64,000 bases of DNA from positions 5,065,501 to 5,129,500 of the forward strand of contig NZ_CP062229.1 of assembly GCF_024707545.1 (NCBI RefSeq), in the 5' to 3' direction. This stretch comes from Mesorhizobium onobrychidis (GTDB taxonomy: Bacteria; Pseudomonadota; Alphaproteobacteria; Rhizobiales; Rhizobiaceae). How positions within the stretch are numbered: the first letter of the stretch is position 1; each line of letters begins with the position of its first letter. Below are positions 7,309 to 15,099 of this stretch, piece by piece. Made by a program: the position numbers and the translations under genes. The notes below the pieces were generated by a model that saw only the letters and a program-made list of their open reading frames with translations, did no database searches and was not told the origin of the DNA.

Positions 7309-8517
7309 GTGAGAGCGCGCGGCTTTTCCGCGTCGGACGCGCTGTCGACATGCGGGGGGCCGTCGATGGCCAAGGCATTGTCGCATCATGAGCTGTCGAA
7401 GCTGATCGGCTCGATCTACGATTGCGCAGTCGACCCGGGGCGATGGGAGTACGCGCTTGCCGGGATCAGGGATGCGCTCAACGCCCAGACAGCGGTGCTG
7501 CACCTTGACGATCTCAGTCACGACCGGCTGCTGATCCACAGGACCGTGGGAATAGCGCCATACTGGCTGGAGCAACAGGCCAAACATATCCCCGAGATCC
7601 ACGCCCGGCTGATCGAGAACCTCTCGAAATGGCCTTCGCTCGATGTGCCGCATGTTGTCTCACGCCATGTCCCTCAAGCCGACCTGGAGACCTCCCGATA
7701 TTTTCAGGAGTGGCTGAAGCCGCAAGGCCTGGTCGACGTCATGTCGTTTTTCCTGATCCATACCCCTACCCGCCTTGCCGGCTTCGCCGTTGCCCGACAT
7801 GAGCGGCAAGGGATTATCACCGAGCGTGAAATCAAGCTTGGCGGACTGTTGCTGCCGCATGTACGCCGGTCGGTAATGATCAGCAACATGCTGGATATCA
7901 GCACGATCGAGCGCGCACGCATGGCCGAGGCGCTCGATGCGCTCACATGCGCCGTGGTCCTCACCAATGAACGTGGCGCCATCCTGCACGCCAACCGCTC
8001 GGCCAAGTGCAGGCTGCGGAGCGGCGGCCCGATCCACGATATCCATGGTATTCTGCAAGCGAAGATCCCGTCGGCCTCCAAGGAGCTTCACAGAGCCATC
8101 TTGGCTGCGGCTCAGGATGAGGCCAGCATCGGCAAGACCGGGCTTGCCGTCCTCCTCACCGAACCGGGCCTGCCGCCCGTCTTCGCCCGCGTGCTGCCGA
8201 TGGCCGGCGGCGACCGGCGCGCCGGCATGGAACCCGCGGCGGTAGCCGCGGTGTTCATCGGCAATGCACCGGACGAGCATGTCGCCGCCGACATGCTGGC
8301 AACAGCCTTTGGGCTTACGCTGGCCGAAACCCGCGTGCTCGCCAGCCTTCTTGCCGGTCATACCCTGGCCGAAACCGGCGCCAGCCTTCACATTGCCAAC
8401 GCGACCGCCAAGACGCATCTCGACAATATCTTCCAGAAGACCGGCGTCTCCCGCCAGGCCGATCTGATGCGCCTTGTCATGCAGATCGTTCCGCCCGCAG
8501 GGCAGTCAGGTCCCTGA
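7309..8517 (+). CDS. LuxR-type helix-turn-helix transcriptional regulator
   Basis: 402 residues from GTG 7309, which follows GGAGAGGCGAG; ATG 7366 is an alternative start. The C-terminal 65 residues (LTLAETRVLASLLAGHTLAE, then ANATAKTHLDNIFQKTGVS) are a GerE/LuxR helix-turn-helix. The long N-terminal part begins with LIGSIYDCAVDPGRWEYALA, a pattern common in rhizobial LuxR-type proteins with a PAS/GAF-like sensor region. No luxI gene is nearby, so a quorum-sensing role is not supported. A perfect palindrome sits just upstream. It lies next to a two-component locus but is transcribed separately. Confidence 0.88.
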   Translation: MRARGFSASDALSTCGGPSMAKALSHHELSKLIGSIYDCAVDPGRWEYALAGIRDALNAQTAVLHLDDLSHDRLLIHRTVGIAPYWLEQQAKHIPEIHARLIENLSKWPSLDVPHVVSRHVPQADLETSRYFQEWLKPQGLVDVMSFFLIHTPTRLAGFAVARHERQGIITEREIKLGGLLLPHVRRSVMISNMLDISTIERARMAEALDALTCAVVLTNERGAILHANRSAKCRLRSGGPIHDIHGILQAKIPSASKELHRAILAAAQDEASIGKTGLAVLLTEPGLPPVFARVLPMAGGDRRAGMEPAAVAAVFIGNAPDEHVAADMLATAFGLTLAETRVLASLLAGHTLAETGASLHIANATAKTHLDNIFQKTGVSRQADLMRLVMQIVPPAGQSGP

Positions 8518-8528
8518 GCCACACTCAT

Positions 8529-9230
8529 TCACCGCTTTGGATACAGGTATCCAACGCCGCGGATCGTCTTGATCAGTTCCGGCTTGGCCGGGTCCTTTTC
8601 GAGCCGGCGGCGCAGCCGGGTTATGCGGCTGTCGATGCTGCGGTCAAACGGCTCGTCGCCCCTGGGCGGCGCCAGATCGAGCAATTCGTCGCGACCGATG
8701 ACCTGGCCGGCCCGGGTGGCGAAGGCCGCCACCAGATCGAGCTCCATCGGCGTCAGCGGAATGGCCACGCCGTCGGCGTCGATGAGGTTTCTCGCGCGGG
8801 CGTCGAACACATAGGTTCCGAAGGCGAATTGCCCGGCCGGCAAAGCGTCAGCATCGTTCGACCTCTTCGGCCTGCGTCTGCGCAGCACCGCGGCGATCCG
8901 CGCTTCCAGCTCGACCGGTGAAAACGGCTTTGCCAGATAGTCGTCGGCGCCGACCTCGAGGCCCGCCACCTTGTCGAAAACCGAATCGGCACCGGTCAGC
9001 ATCAATATCCCGGTGTCGTGATGCTCGCGCAGCCAGCGGGCCAGGCTAAAGCCGTTCTCGCCCGGCATGTTGAGGTCGAGAACGACAAGATCGACCGTCG
9101 CCGCCGCGATCGCCTCGCGCAATTCGGCGCCGCCGGATGCCATGCGAACGCGATAGCCTTTCGCTTGCAAATAGTCGGCGATCATGAATGCCAGGTCGGT
9201 CTCGTCGTCCACGACAATGATGTCGGCCAT
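8529..9230 (-). CDS. OmpR-family response regulator
   Basis: 233 residues. ATG 9230 follows GGGGGAA and gives the classic start MADIIVVDDETD; the upstream in-frame ATG at 9278 lacks support. The receiver domain (about 1-120) has the acidic pair DDE, the phospho-acceptor Asp52 (VVLDLNMPGENG), Thr in MLTGAD, and Lys in AKPFSP. A winged-helix domain follows (LTPMELDLVAAFATRAGQVIGR, then IDSRITRLRRRLE). It is divergent from the hybrid histidine kinase, so the kinase may serve two regulators: this one and the one at 12164. Confidence 0.93.
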   Translation of the reverse strand: MADIIVVDDETDLAFMIADYLQAKGYRVRMASGGAELREAIAAATVDLVVLDLNMPGENGFSLARWLREHHDTGILMLTGADSVFDKVAGLEVGADDYLAKPFSPVELEARIAAVLRRRRPKRSNDADALPAGQFAFGTYVFDARARNLIDADGVAIPLTPMELDLVAAFATRAGQVIGRDELLDLAPPRGDEPFDRSIDSRITRLRRRLEKDPAKPELIKTIRGVGYLYPKR

Positions 9231-9343
9231 GCGTTCCCCCGCGGCGAGCGACGCTCGAAACCTACAGGGCGCATTCACTCCGGGTCAATTGGCCCCGTCT
9301 GCTGCCGATTTCGGACTGGTTCGACACAATTGAAACAATAGAA

Positions 9344-9360
9344 GCCGGGAAACCCGGCTC
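9344..9360. promoter_or_regulatory. Short hairpin in divergent regulator/kinase promoter
   Basis: AGCCGGG, AAA, CCCGGCT form a perfect 7-bp stem in the 282-bp region between the response regulator (start 9230) and the hybrid kinase (GTG 9513). No T-run follows, so it looks more like a leader hairpin or operator than a terminator. Confidence 0.3.
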
Positions 9361-9512
9361 ACGGCATCATCGTGAAACATCCCCCGGCTATCTTTCAACG
9401 ACGTCGGGCAGATGGCCGAGCAGGCCGGCTTGACAGGCCGCGGGCCGTTCAGTCCACTGGCCCGCACGGGAACAACCGTCGTGACGGCGCATCCGTCTGT
9501 GGAGACCTCGCC

Positions 9513-12167
9513 GTGCCGACCTCCTCGAAGCTGTCCAGGCATTACGCGTTGCTGATGGCGGCCTGCGTTTTGCCGCTGCTCGTGCTTGTCGCCGGCATTG
9601 GCTTCTATCAGTCCTACGCCCTGCAACAGTCGTTTTTTCCTTACGCGCTCATTTTTGTCGGGTCGCTTGTCTGCGTATTCGCTTTGCACGGAGTGCTTCT
9701 GAGGGAGATCGTCGATCCTGCGACCTCGCTCGTCGACCATATCCGCTCCGGCGCCGCCGGCGAGCCCAGGGCCACCGTCAAAACCTCGGCGCTTTGGCAA
9801 CCCTGGATCGACATGGCTTCGAGCATCTTTGCCGAAAACCGCACGGCCCTGCGCGAACTGGCCGACAGCGAACAGCGCTACCGCAATGTTGTCGAGGCAC
9901 AGACGGAATATATTATCCGGGTCGCGCCGGATGGGCGCATGAGCTTCGCCAATGACGCCTATTGCCGCCTTGTCGGCAAGGCACGCGAAGAGTTGCTGAG
10001 CCCGGACTGGCACTATTTCAATTCGTTTTCCGCAGACTTCGGCAGCTTCGACGAGATCATCGGTCGAGTGACCCCCGAACGGCCTGTCTGCGAAGTGGAA
10101 GAGGCCGGCGCCCTGAGTGATGGCCGCGAGGTCCATATCCATTGGACCGATCGCGGCATCTTTGACGACAGCGGCAAGCTCATCGAAATACAGTCCATCG
10201 GACGCGATGTTGCCGAACAGAAACTCGCCCGTCAGGCACTCGAGGCCAGCGAGCAGCGCTACCGCAGCGTGGTCGAGCTGCAGACCGAGTTCGTCGTCCG
10301 GATGTCGCCGGAGGGTCATTTGAGCTTCGTCAACGACGCCTATTGTCGGGCGTGCCGGATGACGCGCGAAGAGCTTCTCGACCCGTCCTGGTGCGAACTC
10401 GATGTGCTGCCGCCCGACGAAAGGCGCAGGTTCCTGGATCACCTTGCCCGCCTGACCCCGCAGGCGCCGGATGCCAGCATGGAACTGGTGAATGCGATGC
10501 CCGATGGTGCGCGGCGATGGCTCGCCTGGAACGATCATGGCATTTTCGACAGCGGCGGGCGCCTTGTCGAAGTGCAATCAGTCGGCCGCGATATCTCGGA
10601 CCGCGTCCTGGCCGAGCAAGCCAGACTGGAAGCCGAGAAGCTGTTGGCCGAAAGGGAGGCGCAGTTTCGCGCCATCGCCGAAGGCGTGCCGCTGCCGATC
10701 ACCATCTCGGCAATCGAAGGCCCCGAAATCCTGTTCGTCAACGAACCGGCGCGCAAGGTGCTCGGCATCGAGGTCGGCCAGATCGGAGCCGAAGCGACGT
10801 CGACCTGGGAAGATCTCTCACGACGCGACGATCTCCTGCGGCTTTTGCTGAGAGACGGAATCGTCGATGCATTCGAAGCCGGCATGACCAATATGCAGGG
10901 GTCGAGAATCGATACGCTGGTTTCGGCGCGGCTGATCACGCAGGCTGGCCGTTCGGCCATGCTTGCCGCCGTCACCGACATCACCCGCCAGCGCGAGGCC
11001 GAGGCGGAGATCGCCAGCCAGCGCGAGACGCTGTACCAGTCGGAAAAACTGGCCGCTCTCGGTTCGCTGCTGGCCGGCGTGGCGCATGAACTCAACAATC
11101 CGCTGTCCGTCGTCATCGGCTACAGTTCGATGCTGAAGGAATTTTCGGCGGACGAGGCGACCGTGGGACGCGCCGACAAGATCCATGCGGCCGCCGAGCG
11201 ATGCTCGCGCATCGTCCGGACCTTTCTGGCGATGGCCCGCAAGAAGCCGCCGACAAGGGGCGCCGTCGACATCAACGAAGTCGTCGTCGCTTCGCTGGAA
11301 CTTGCCGCCTACAGCCTGCGCTCGGCCGGGATCGAGATCCGCACCGAACTGGCGGAACCGCTTCCCAATATCTGGGGCGACAGGGACCAGCTTCATCAGG
11401 TGGTCACCAACCTGATGGTGAACGCACAGCAGGCTTTGCTGCAGGTTGCGCACCCGCGGCGGCTGACCATCGTCACCACCGGGGAAGACAATGCCGTCGA
11501 GATCGTTGTCGCCGACAATGGTCCGGGCATGCCGGAGACGGTCCGCGCGCGTGCTTTTGAGCCTTTCTACACGACCAAATTGGCCGGCGAAGGCACCGGG
11601 GTCGGGCTATCTGTCTGCCAGGGCATCGTGACGGCGCACGACGGCAGCATAGAACTGGATTCGACGGAGGGCGGCGGTGCACGGTTTACGATCCGGCTTC
11701 CGAGCGGTCGAGCCGAGACGGCTGCTCCGCCCGAAGCTGCAGGCAGGATGCCGCCCACGCCCTCGGCCGCACGAATTCTGGTGGTCGACGACGATGCCGA
11801 CATTGCCTCGATGATCGCCGAGATGCTGCGCCGCGATGGCCACGACGACGTCACCATCGCCGACGACGCGAATGCTGCCCTCAAAGCTGTGCGCGAGGGA
11901 GGAATCGACCTTTTGATCAGCGACATACGCATGCCCGGCCTCGACGGCCCCGGCCTCTACCGCGCGCTGGAACAATTGCGCCCCGGGCTCACTCGCCGGC
12001 TGCTATTCGTGACCGGCGACACGCTGGCACCCGAGATTGACCGCTTCATCAGCGAGACGGGCGCGCCGGTGATCGAGAAACCGCTCGATCCACAGACCTT
12101 TCGCAGGCTGGTGATGGAACGCCTAAGGGCGATGGAGACCAGCGCAATGGAAGAGGCCGAAGCGTGA
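9513..12167 (+). CDS. PAS-rich hybrid histidine kinase with receiver domain
   Basis: GTG 9513 after TGGAGACC is preferred; it gives 884 residues starting just before two membrane segments (about 11-35 and 43-63). Two strongly alike PAS domains follow (about 118-240 and 243-365; both have SEQRYR, then SF, NDAYCR), then a third PAS (about 380-500). The kinase core has the phospho-His525 in VAHELNNPLSVV and ATP-site boxes NLMVNAQQALL, DNGPGMPE and GEGTGVGLSVCQG. A C-terminal receiver (about 750-884) has Asp804 in LLISDIRMPG. It senses an unknown signal at the inner membrane. The GTGA overlap with the next gene makes that regulator its likely partner. Confidence 0.93.
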   Translation: MPTSSKLSRHYALLMAACVLPLLVLVAGIGFYQSYALQQSFFPYALIFVGSLVCVFALHGVLLREIVDPATSLVDHIRSGAAGEPRATVKTSALWQPWIDMASSIFAENRTALRELADSEQRYRNVVEAQTEYIIRVAPDGRMSFANDAYCRLVGKAREELLSPDWHYFNSFSADFGSFDEIIGRVTPERPVCEVEEAGALSDGREVHIHWTDRGIFDDSGKLIEIQSIGRDVAEQKLARQALEASEQRYRSVVELQTEFVVRMSPEGHLSFVNDAYCRACRMTREELLDPSWCELDVLPPDERRRFLDHLARLTPQAPDASMELVNAMPDGARRWLAWNDHGIFDSGGRLVEVQSVGRDISDRVLAEQARLEAEKLLAEREAQFRAIAEGVPLPITISAIEGPEILFVNEPARKVLGIEVGQIGAEATSTWEDLSRRDDLLRLLLRDGIVDAFEAGMTNMQGSRIDTLVSARLITQAGRSAMLAAVTDITRQREAEAEIASQRETLYQSEKLAALGSLLAGVAHELNNPLSVVIGYSSMLKEFSADEATVGRADKIHAAAERCSRIVRTFLAMARKKPPTRGAVDINEVVVASLELAAYSLRSAGIEIRTELAEPLPNIWGDRDQLHQVVTNLMVNAQQALLQVAHPRRLTIVTTGEDNAVEIVVADNGPGMPETVRARAFEPFYTTKLAGEGTGVGLSVCQGIVTAHDGSIELDSTEGGGARFTIRLPSGRAETAAPPEAAGRMPPTPSAARILVVDDDADIASMIAEMLRRDGHDDVTIADDANAALKAVREGGIDLLISDIRMPGLDGPGLYRALEQLRPGLTRRLLFVTGDTLAPEIDRFISETGAPVIEKPLDPQTFRRLVMERLRAMETSAMEEAEA

Positions 12168-12877
12168 CAAAACAGAAATTGCTCATCGTCGACGACGAAG
12201 CGCCCTTGCGCGAGATGCTGTCGGACTACCTGCTCATGCACGGCTTCGATGTCCGATCCGTTGCGGATGGAGCGGGAATGCTGACCGAACTCGACCACTT
12301 TAGCCCCAACCTGGTCATTCTCGACGTCAATCTCATCGGCGAAAGCGGCTATGACCTCGCCCGCGAAATCGCCAGGCAGAGCCGCGCCGGCATCCTGATG
12401 CTGACCGCCGTCGGTGACCTGCCGCACCGGCTCGAAGGTCTTGCCGCCGGCGCCGACGACTATATGGCCAAGCCGTTCGAGCCACGCGAACTTCTGGCGC
12501 GTGTCAGAAGCGTCATCCGGCGCCTGGGCGAGGAAGAGCGGACACCGGAAAACCGCATCCGTTTCGGCGGCTGCGTCCTCGATATGAACGGCCGCACGAT
12601 GGTCGACCCTGACGGCGCCGACGTGCAGTTGACCTCCATGGAATTCGACCTGCTATGCGTCTTCGCGCGCCATCCCCGGCAGATATTGTCGCGCGACCAG
12701 CTGTGCAGGCTGGCCCACAACCGCGACCTCGAGCCGGGCGACCGGAGCATCGACATCCGCATTACCCGACTGCGCAAGAAGTTCGAGACCGAACCCGACA
12801 CTCCGACCGTCCTGGTGACGGTTCGCGGCGAAGGCTATGTCTACGAGCCCGCTTACGATGAGGCACGGCGCCGCTAA
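12164..12877 (+). CDS. OmpR-family response regulator, kinase partner
   Basis: 237 residues. The GTG start overlaps the kinase stop (GTGA), implying translational coupling. The receiver has LLIVDDEAP, phospho-acceptor Asp54 (LVILDVNLIGESG), LTAVGD and AKPFEPRE. The winged-helix output domain has LTSMEFDLLCVFARHPRQIL and IDIRITRLRKKFE. It is likely phosphorylated by the hybrid kinase, directly or by relay through that kinase's own receiver, although no Hpt domain is visible here. The targets are unknown. Confidence 0.93.
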   Translation: MTKQKLLIVDDEAPLREMLSDYLLMHGFDVRSVADGAGMLTELDHFSPNLVILDVNLIGESGYDLAREIARQSRAGILMLTAVGDLPHRLEGLAAGADDYMAKPFEPRELLARVRSVIRRLGEEERTPENRIRFGGCVLDMNGRTMVDPDGADVQLTSMEFDLLCVFARHPRQILSRDQLCRLAHNRDLEPGDRSIDIRITRLRKKFETEPDTPTVLVTVRGEGYVYEPAYDEARRR

Positions 12878-12958
12878 AAGAAGCTGTTCACGAAGATCGG
12901 TGTGGGCCAAAAAGGCCAAGTGACGTGAGCCCCTACTTTCAACGCAGCAGCGTCCGAA

Positions 12959-12986
12959 TGTTACGGCATGGATCCATGCCGTTACA
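12959..12986. promoter_or_regulatory. 28-bp dyad around GATC
   Basis: TGTTACGGCATG, GATC, CATGCCGTTACA: 12-base arms with one mismatched pair. It lies in the 239-bp gap between the end of the response regulator and the end of the converging CDF-like gene. There is no T-run, so it is either a weak terminator hairpin or a remnant operator. Confidence 0.45.
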
Positions 12987-13116
12987 GTAGCCGAGGAGTG
13001 CAGCGATCGATCCGGCGACTGGTTGCGCGCCCCTCCTTGGCTCGACCTGAATCTCAACAGACAGAAGAGGCTAAGGCCTCCAGCCAGGACGAATCAGAGC
13101 CGTTCATTGCCTCGCC

Positions 13117-13815
13117 CTACGCGACCGGCTTGCGCGCCCGGCGAAATTCCCGTCGCAGGCTTCGAACAGTGTCCCGCACGACAGGAATGGTCCAGCGCGC
13201 GGTCATCGTTGCGATCAGCAGCCCGGCAACCGGATCGATGAAGCGGGCAATCATCGTGCCTTGCCAAATCATAGCTGTTGCGAGCGACGCGGCGATGAGC
13301 AGGTTCGACGAGAGCTTGTCGGAGAACAGGCAGATTTGCGCGCGTGCCAGCGCGGAGGCGGCAAGCCTGTTGCGGGCCTTCCATTGGCGCAGGATCCAGA
13401 AATTGACCACCGCATAGGCCAGGTTCAGGTTCATGGCGAGAAACACGCCTTGGCCGCGGGGTTCGACACCGCCGGCTGCGATCCGCTGGACCGCGATGCT
13501 GGCGACGATAGCCATTGAAAGGCACATGCCCAGCGCAGCGAGTGCATTGGCGAGCGTCTCGGCCAAGACCGCCTGACGCTTGCGGCCGGTGCCCGCGTTC
13601 TTGCGTCCGCCAGCCACGATCGCGACGGTGACCAGCACCAGCATGTCCATCAGTGTCAGTGCGAGATCGGCGCGGATGGTCAGCGACGTGGACGACGCCG
13701 CCGCATATGCCGTCAAGAGAAGGCCCGGTGCGCCCGCCAGCACCGCCAGGCGTGCGGTCCGAGCCGCCGTCGCCTCGCCGTTCGATCGGTCATTGGTTTT
13801 TCGCAAAGGTTGCAT
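13117..13815 (-). CDS. Cation-efflux (CDF-like) membrane protein
   Basis: 232 residues from ATG 13815, which follows GAGGAGATTTCTGGCG; an in-frame upstream codon at 13848 is less likely. Five or six membrane segments are visible (for example GAPGLLLTAYAAASSTSLTI, LANALAALGMCLSMAIVASI, LIAASLATAMIW). ADLALTLMDML and DPVAGLLIATMTARWTI match the transmembrane Asp motifs of cation diffusion facilitators. The protein is shorter than typical CDF exporters (about 300) and lacks the cytoplasmic C-terminal metal domain, as in compact CDF relatives. Substrate unknown. It is not in an operon. Confidence 0.7.
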   Translation of the reverse strand: MQPLRKTNDRSNGEATAARTARLAVLAGAPGLLLTAYAAASSTSLTIRADLALTLMDMLVLVTVAIVAGGRKNAGTGRKRQAVLAETLANALAALGMCLSMAIVASIAVQRIAAGGVEPRGQGVFLAMNLNLAYAVVNFWILRQWKARNRLAASALARAQICLFSDKLSSNLLIAASLATAMIWQGTMIARFIDPVAGLLIATMTARWTIPVVRDTVRSLRREFRRARKPVA

Positions 13816-14194
13816 CGCCAGAAATCTCCTCGTTTCTGGCGTCCCCAATGACGCGGGGATGTTGCGCGGATTTGTCGATTTGCCGGCTTAAGGTTTCCTT
13901 TGTGTCGTCGAGCCGTGTGTGCACGGCTATTGTCGCCATTGGGGCGATGCAGCAGCGTGGGGTGCCGACGGTGCGCTTTGCGTCAGCCACACGAGAATAC
14001 CCGACGTGCTCACGATGGAGGGACTGGCTGCGATCTGCCCGGGTGTGCGGCAACAGCCGCGGACAGCGGCGTGCGAAAACCATGCCGGGGCGCTGATCCT
14101 CAACCGTTCGATCGACCCGCGAACGGAATAGTCATATCGCGAAAGGTCTACTGGGCTTATCGGAGTGCGCTCGTTCGATTGAGGCCACCAGGCG
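13816..14194. other. Intergenic region without a recognisable gene
   Basis: 379 bases between the CDF-like gene and the end of the patatin gene. Short open frames exist on both strands but lack ribosome sites and family resemblance. No hairpin followed by a T-run is obvious. Confidence 0.5.
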
Positions 14195-15079
14195 TCAGAC
14201 TTTCCGCGCCACGCCCCCCACCTGCTTGGTGCGCTTGCCCGTGTCGACCTTGGCCCGCGCCTCCACCGCCTTCTCGATCTCCCGCTTCAGCTCGTCTTTG
14301 ATATCAACCGTTTCGGCCATCAAGGCGTCGATCTTCATGAAATCGAGCACACGGTATTTCGACACCGCCGGCCTGACCAGTATGTCCGGCTGGCATTGCC
14401 TCAGCTTGGCGGCGATGATCGACTGCATCATCAATTGCGTGGCGCCGAACATCAGGTCGACGGAGGTCGGGTATTTGCGCCCGCCTTTGGTCGGCGCGCC
14501 AACGACGTCGACGGCGATGATGATGTCGGCGTCGTGCTCGATCAGGTCGAACGGCACCGGATTGTAGATGCCGCCGTCGATCAGCAGCCTGCCGTCGCGC
14601 ATCACCGGGCGGAATACCGCGGGAATAGCCGCAGAGGCGGCAAGCGCCGAATGCAGGTCGCCGTCGCTAAGCACGGCGAGCTTATGGCCGAAGAAATCCG
14701 TGGCCGTCACCTTCAGCGGTATTTTCAGTTCGGCGAAATTTTCGGGTATGGCGTCGGGCATGAATGCCTTGAGGATGCGCTCGACATTGAACTGGGTGAC
14801 ACGCAGCCCGCCCTGCAGCGCCTCGGCAAAGGTGCCAGGCCGCGCCCGCCACATGCGCGCCGCCACCTCGGCGCGGCGGCCGAGGATCGAGCGCATGTAG
14901 TCGTGAATGTCGCTGCCGGCCATGCCCGAGGCCATGCCGGCGCCCATGATGGCTCCGATCGATGAGCCTGATATCGCGACCGGCCTTATACCCAGCTCGT
15001 CCAGCGCCTCGATGACATGGATATGCGCCAGCCCGCGCGCGCCGCCGCCGCCGAAGGCGATGCCGAAGCTCGGGCTCAT
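14195..15079 (-). CDS. Patatin-like phospholipase (RssA-like)
   Basis: 294 residues from ATG 15079 (GAGGGGCAAGGA upstream). An in-frame ATG at 15103 overlaps the stop of the preceding gene (ATGA) but has its Shine-Dalgarno too close. The patatin fold is marked by the oxyanion loop GGGGARGLAH, the nucleophile motif GSSIG (Ser40), and the catalytic DGG in LLIDGGIYNPVPFD. It is a serine acyl hydrolase, probably acting on membrane lipids from the cytoplasm. It follows two M16 peptidase genes and is likely last in that operon. The Lys/Arg-rich tail ends QVGGVARKV. Confidence 0.9.
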   Translation of the reverse strand: MSPSFGIAFGGGGARGLAHIHVIEALDELGIRPVAISGSSIGAIMGAGMASGMAGSDIHDYMRSILGRRAEVAARMWRARPGTFAEALQGGLRVTQFNVERILKAFMPDAIPENFAELKIPLKVTATDFFGHKLAVLSDGDLHSALAASAAIPAVFRPVMRDGRLLIDGGIYNPVPFDLIEHDADIIIAVDVVGAPTKGGRKYPTSVDLMFGATQLMMQSIIAAKLRQCQPDILVRPAVSKYRVLDFMKIDALMAETVDIKDELKREIEKAVEARAKVDTGKRTKQVGGVARKV

Positions 15080-15099
15080 TCCTTGCCCCTCATTTGGGG

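Noticed and set aside
7309..8517. Quorum-sensing system
   Set aside because: The LuxR-type protein lacks a recognisable acyl-homoserine-lactone domain and no luxI gene is near.
9285..10577. 430-codon open frame opposite the hybrid kinase
   Set aside because: It mirrors conserved PAS codons and has no own start signals.
13900..14131. Small plus-strand gene after the CDF-like gene
   Set aside because: Open frames exist, but there is no ribosome site and no recognisable pattern.
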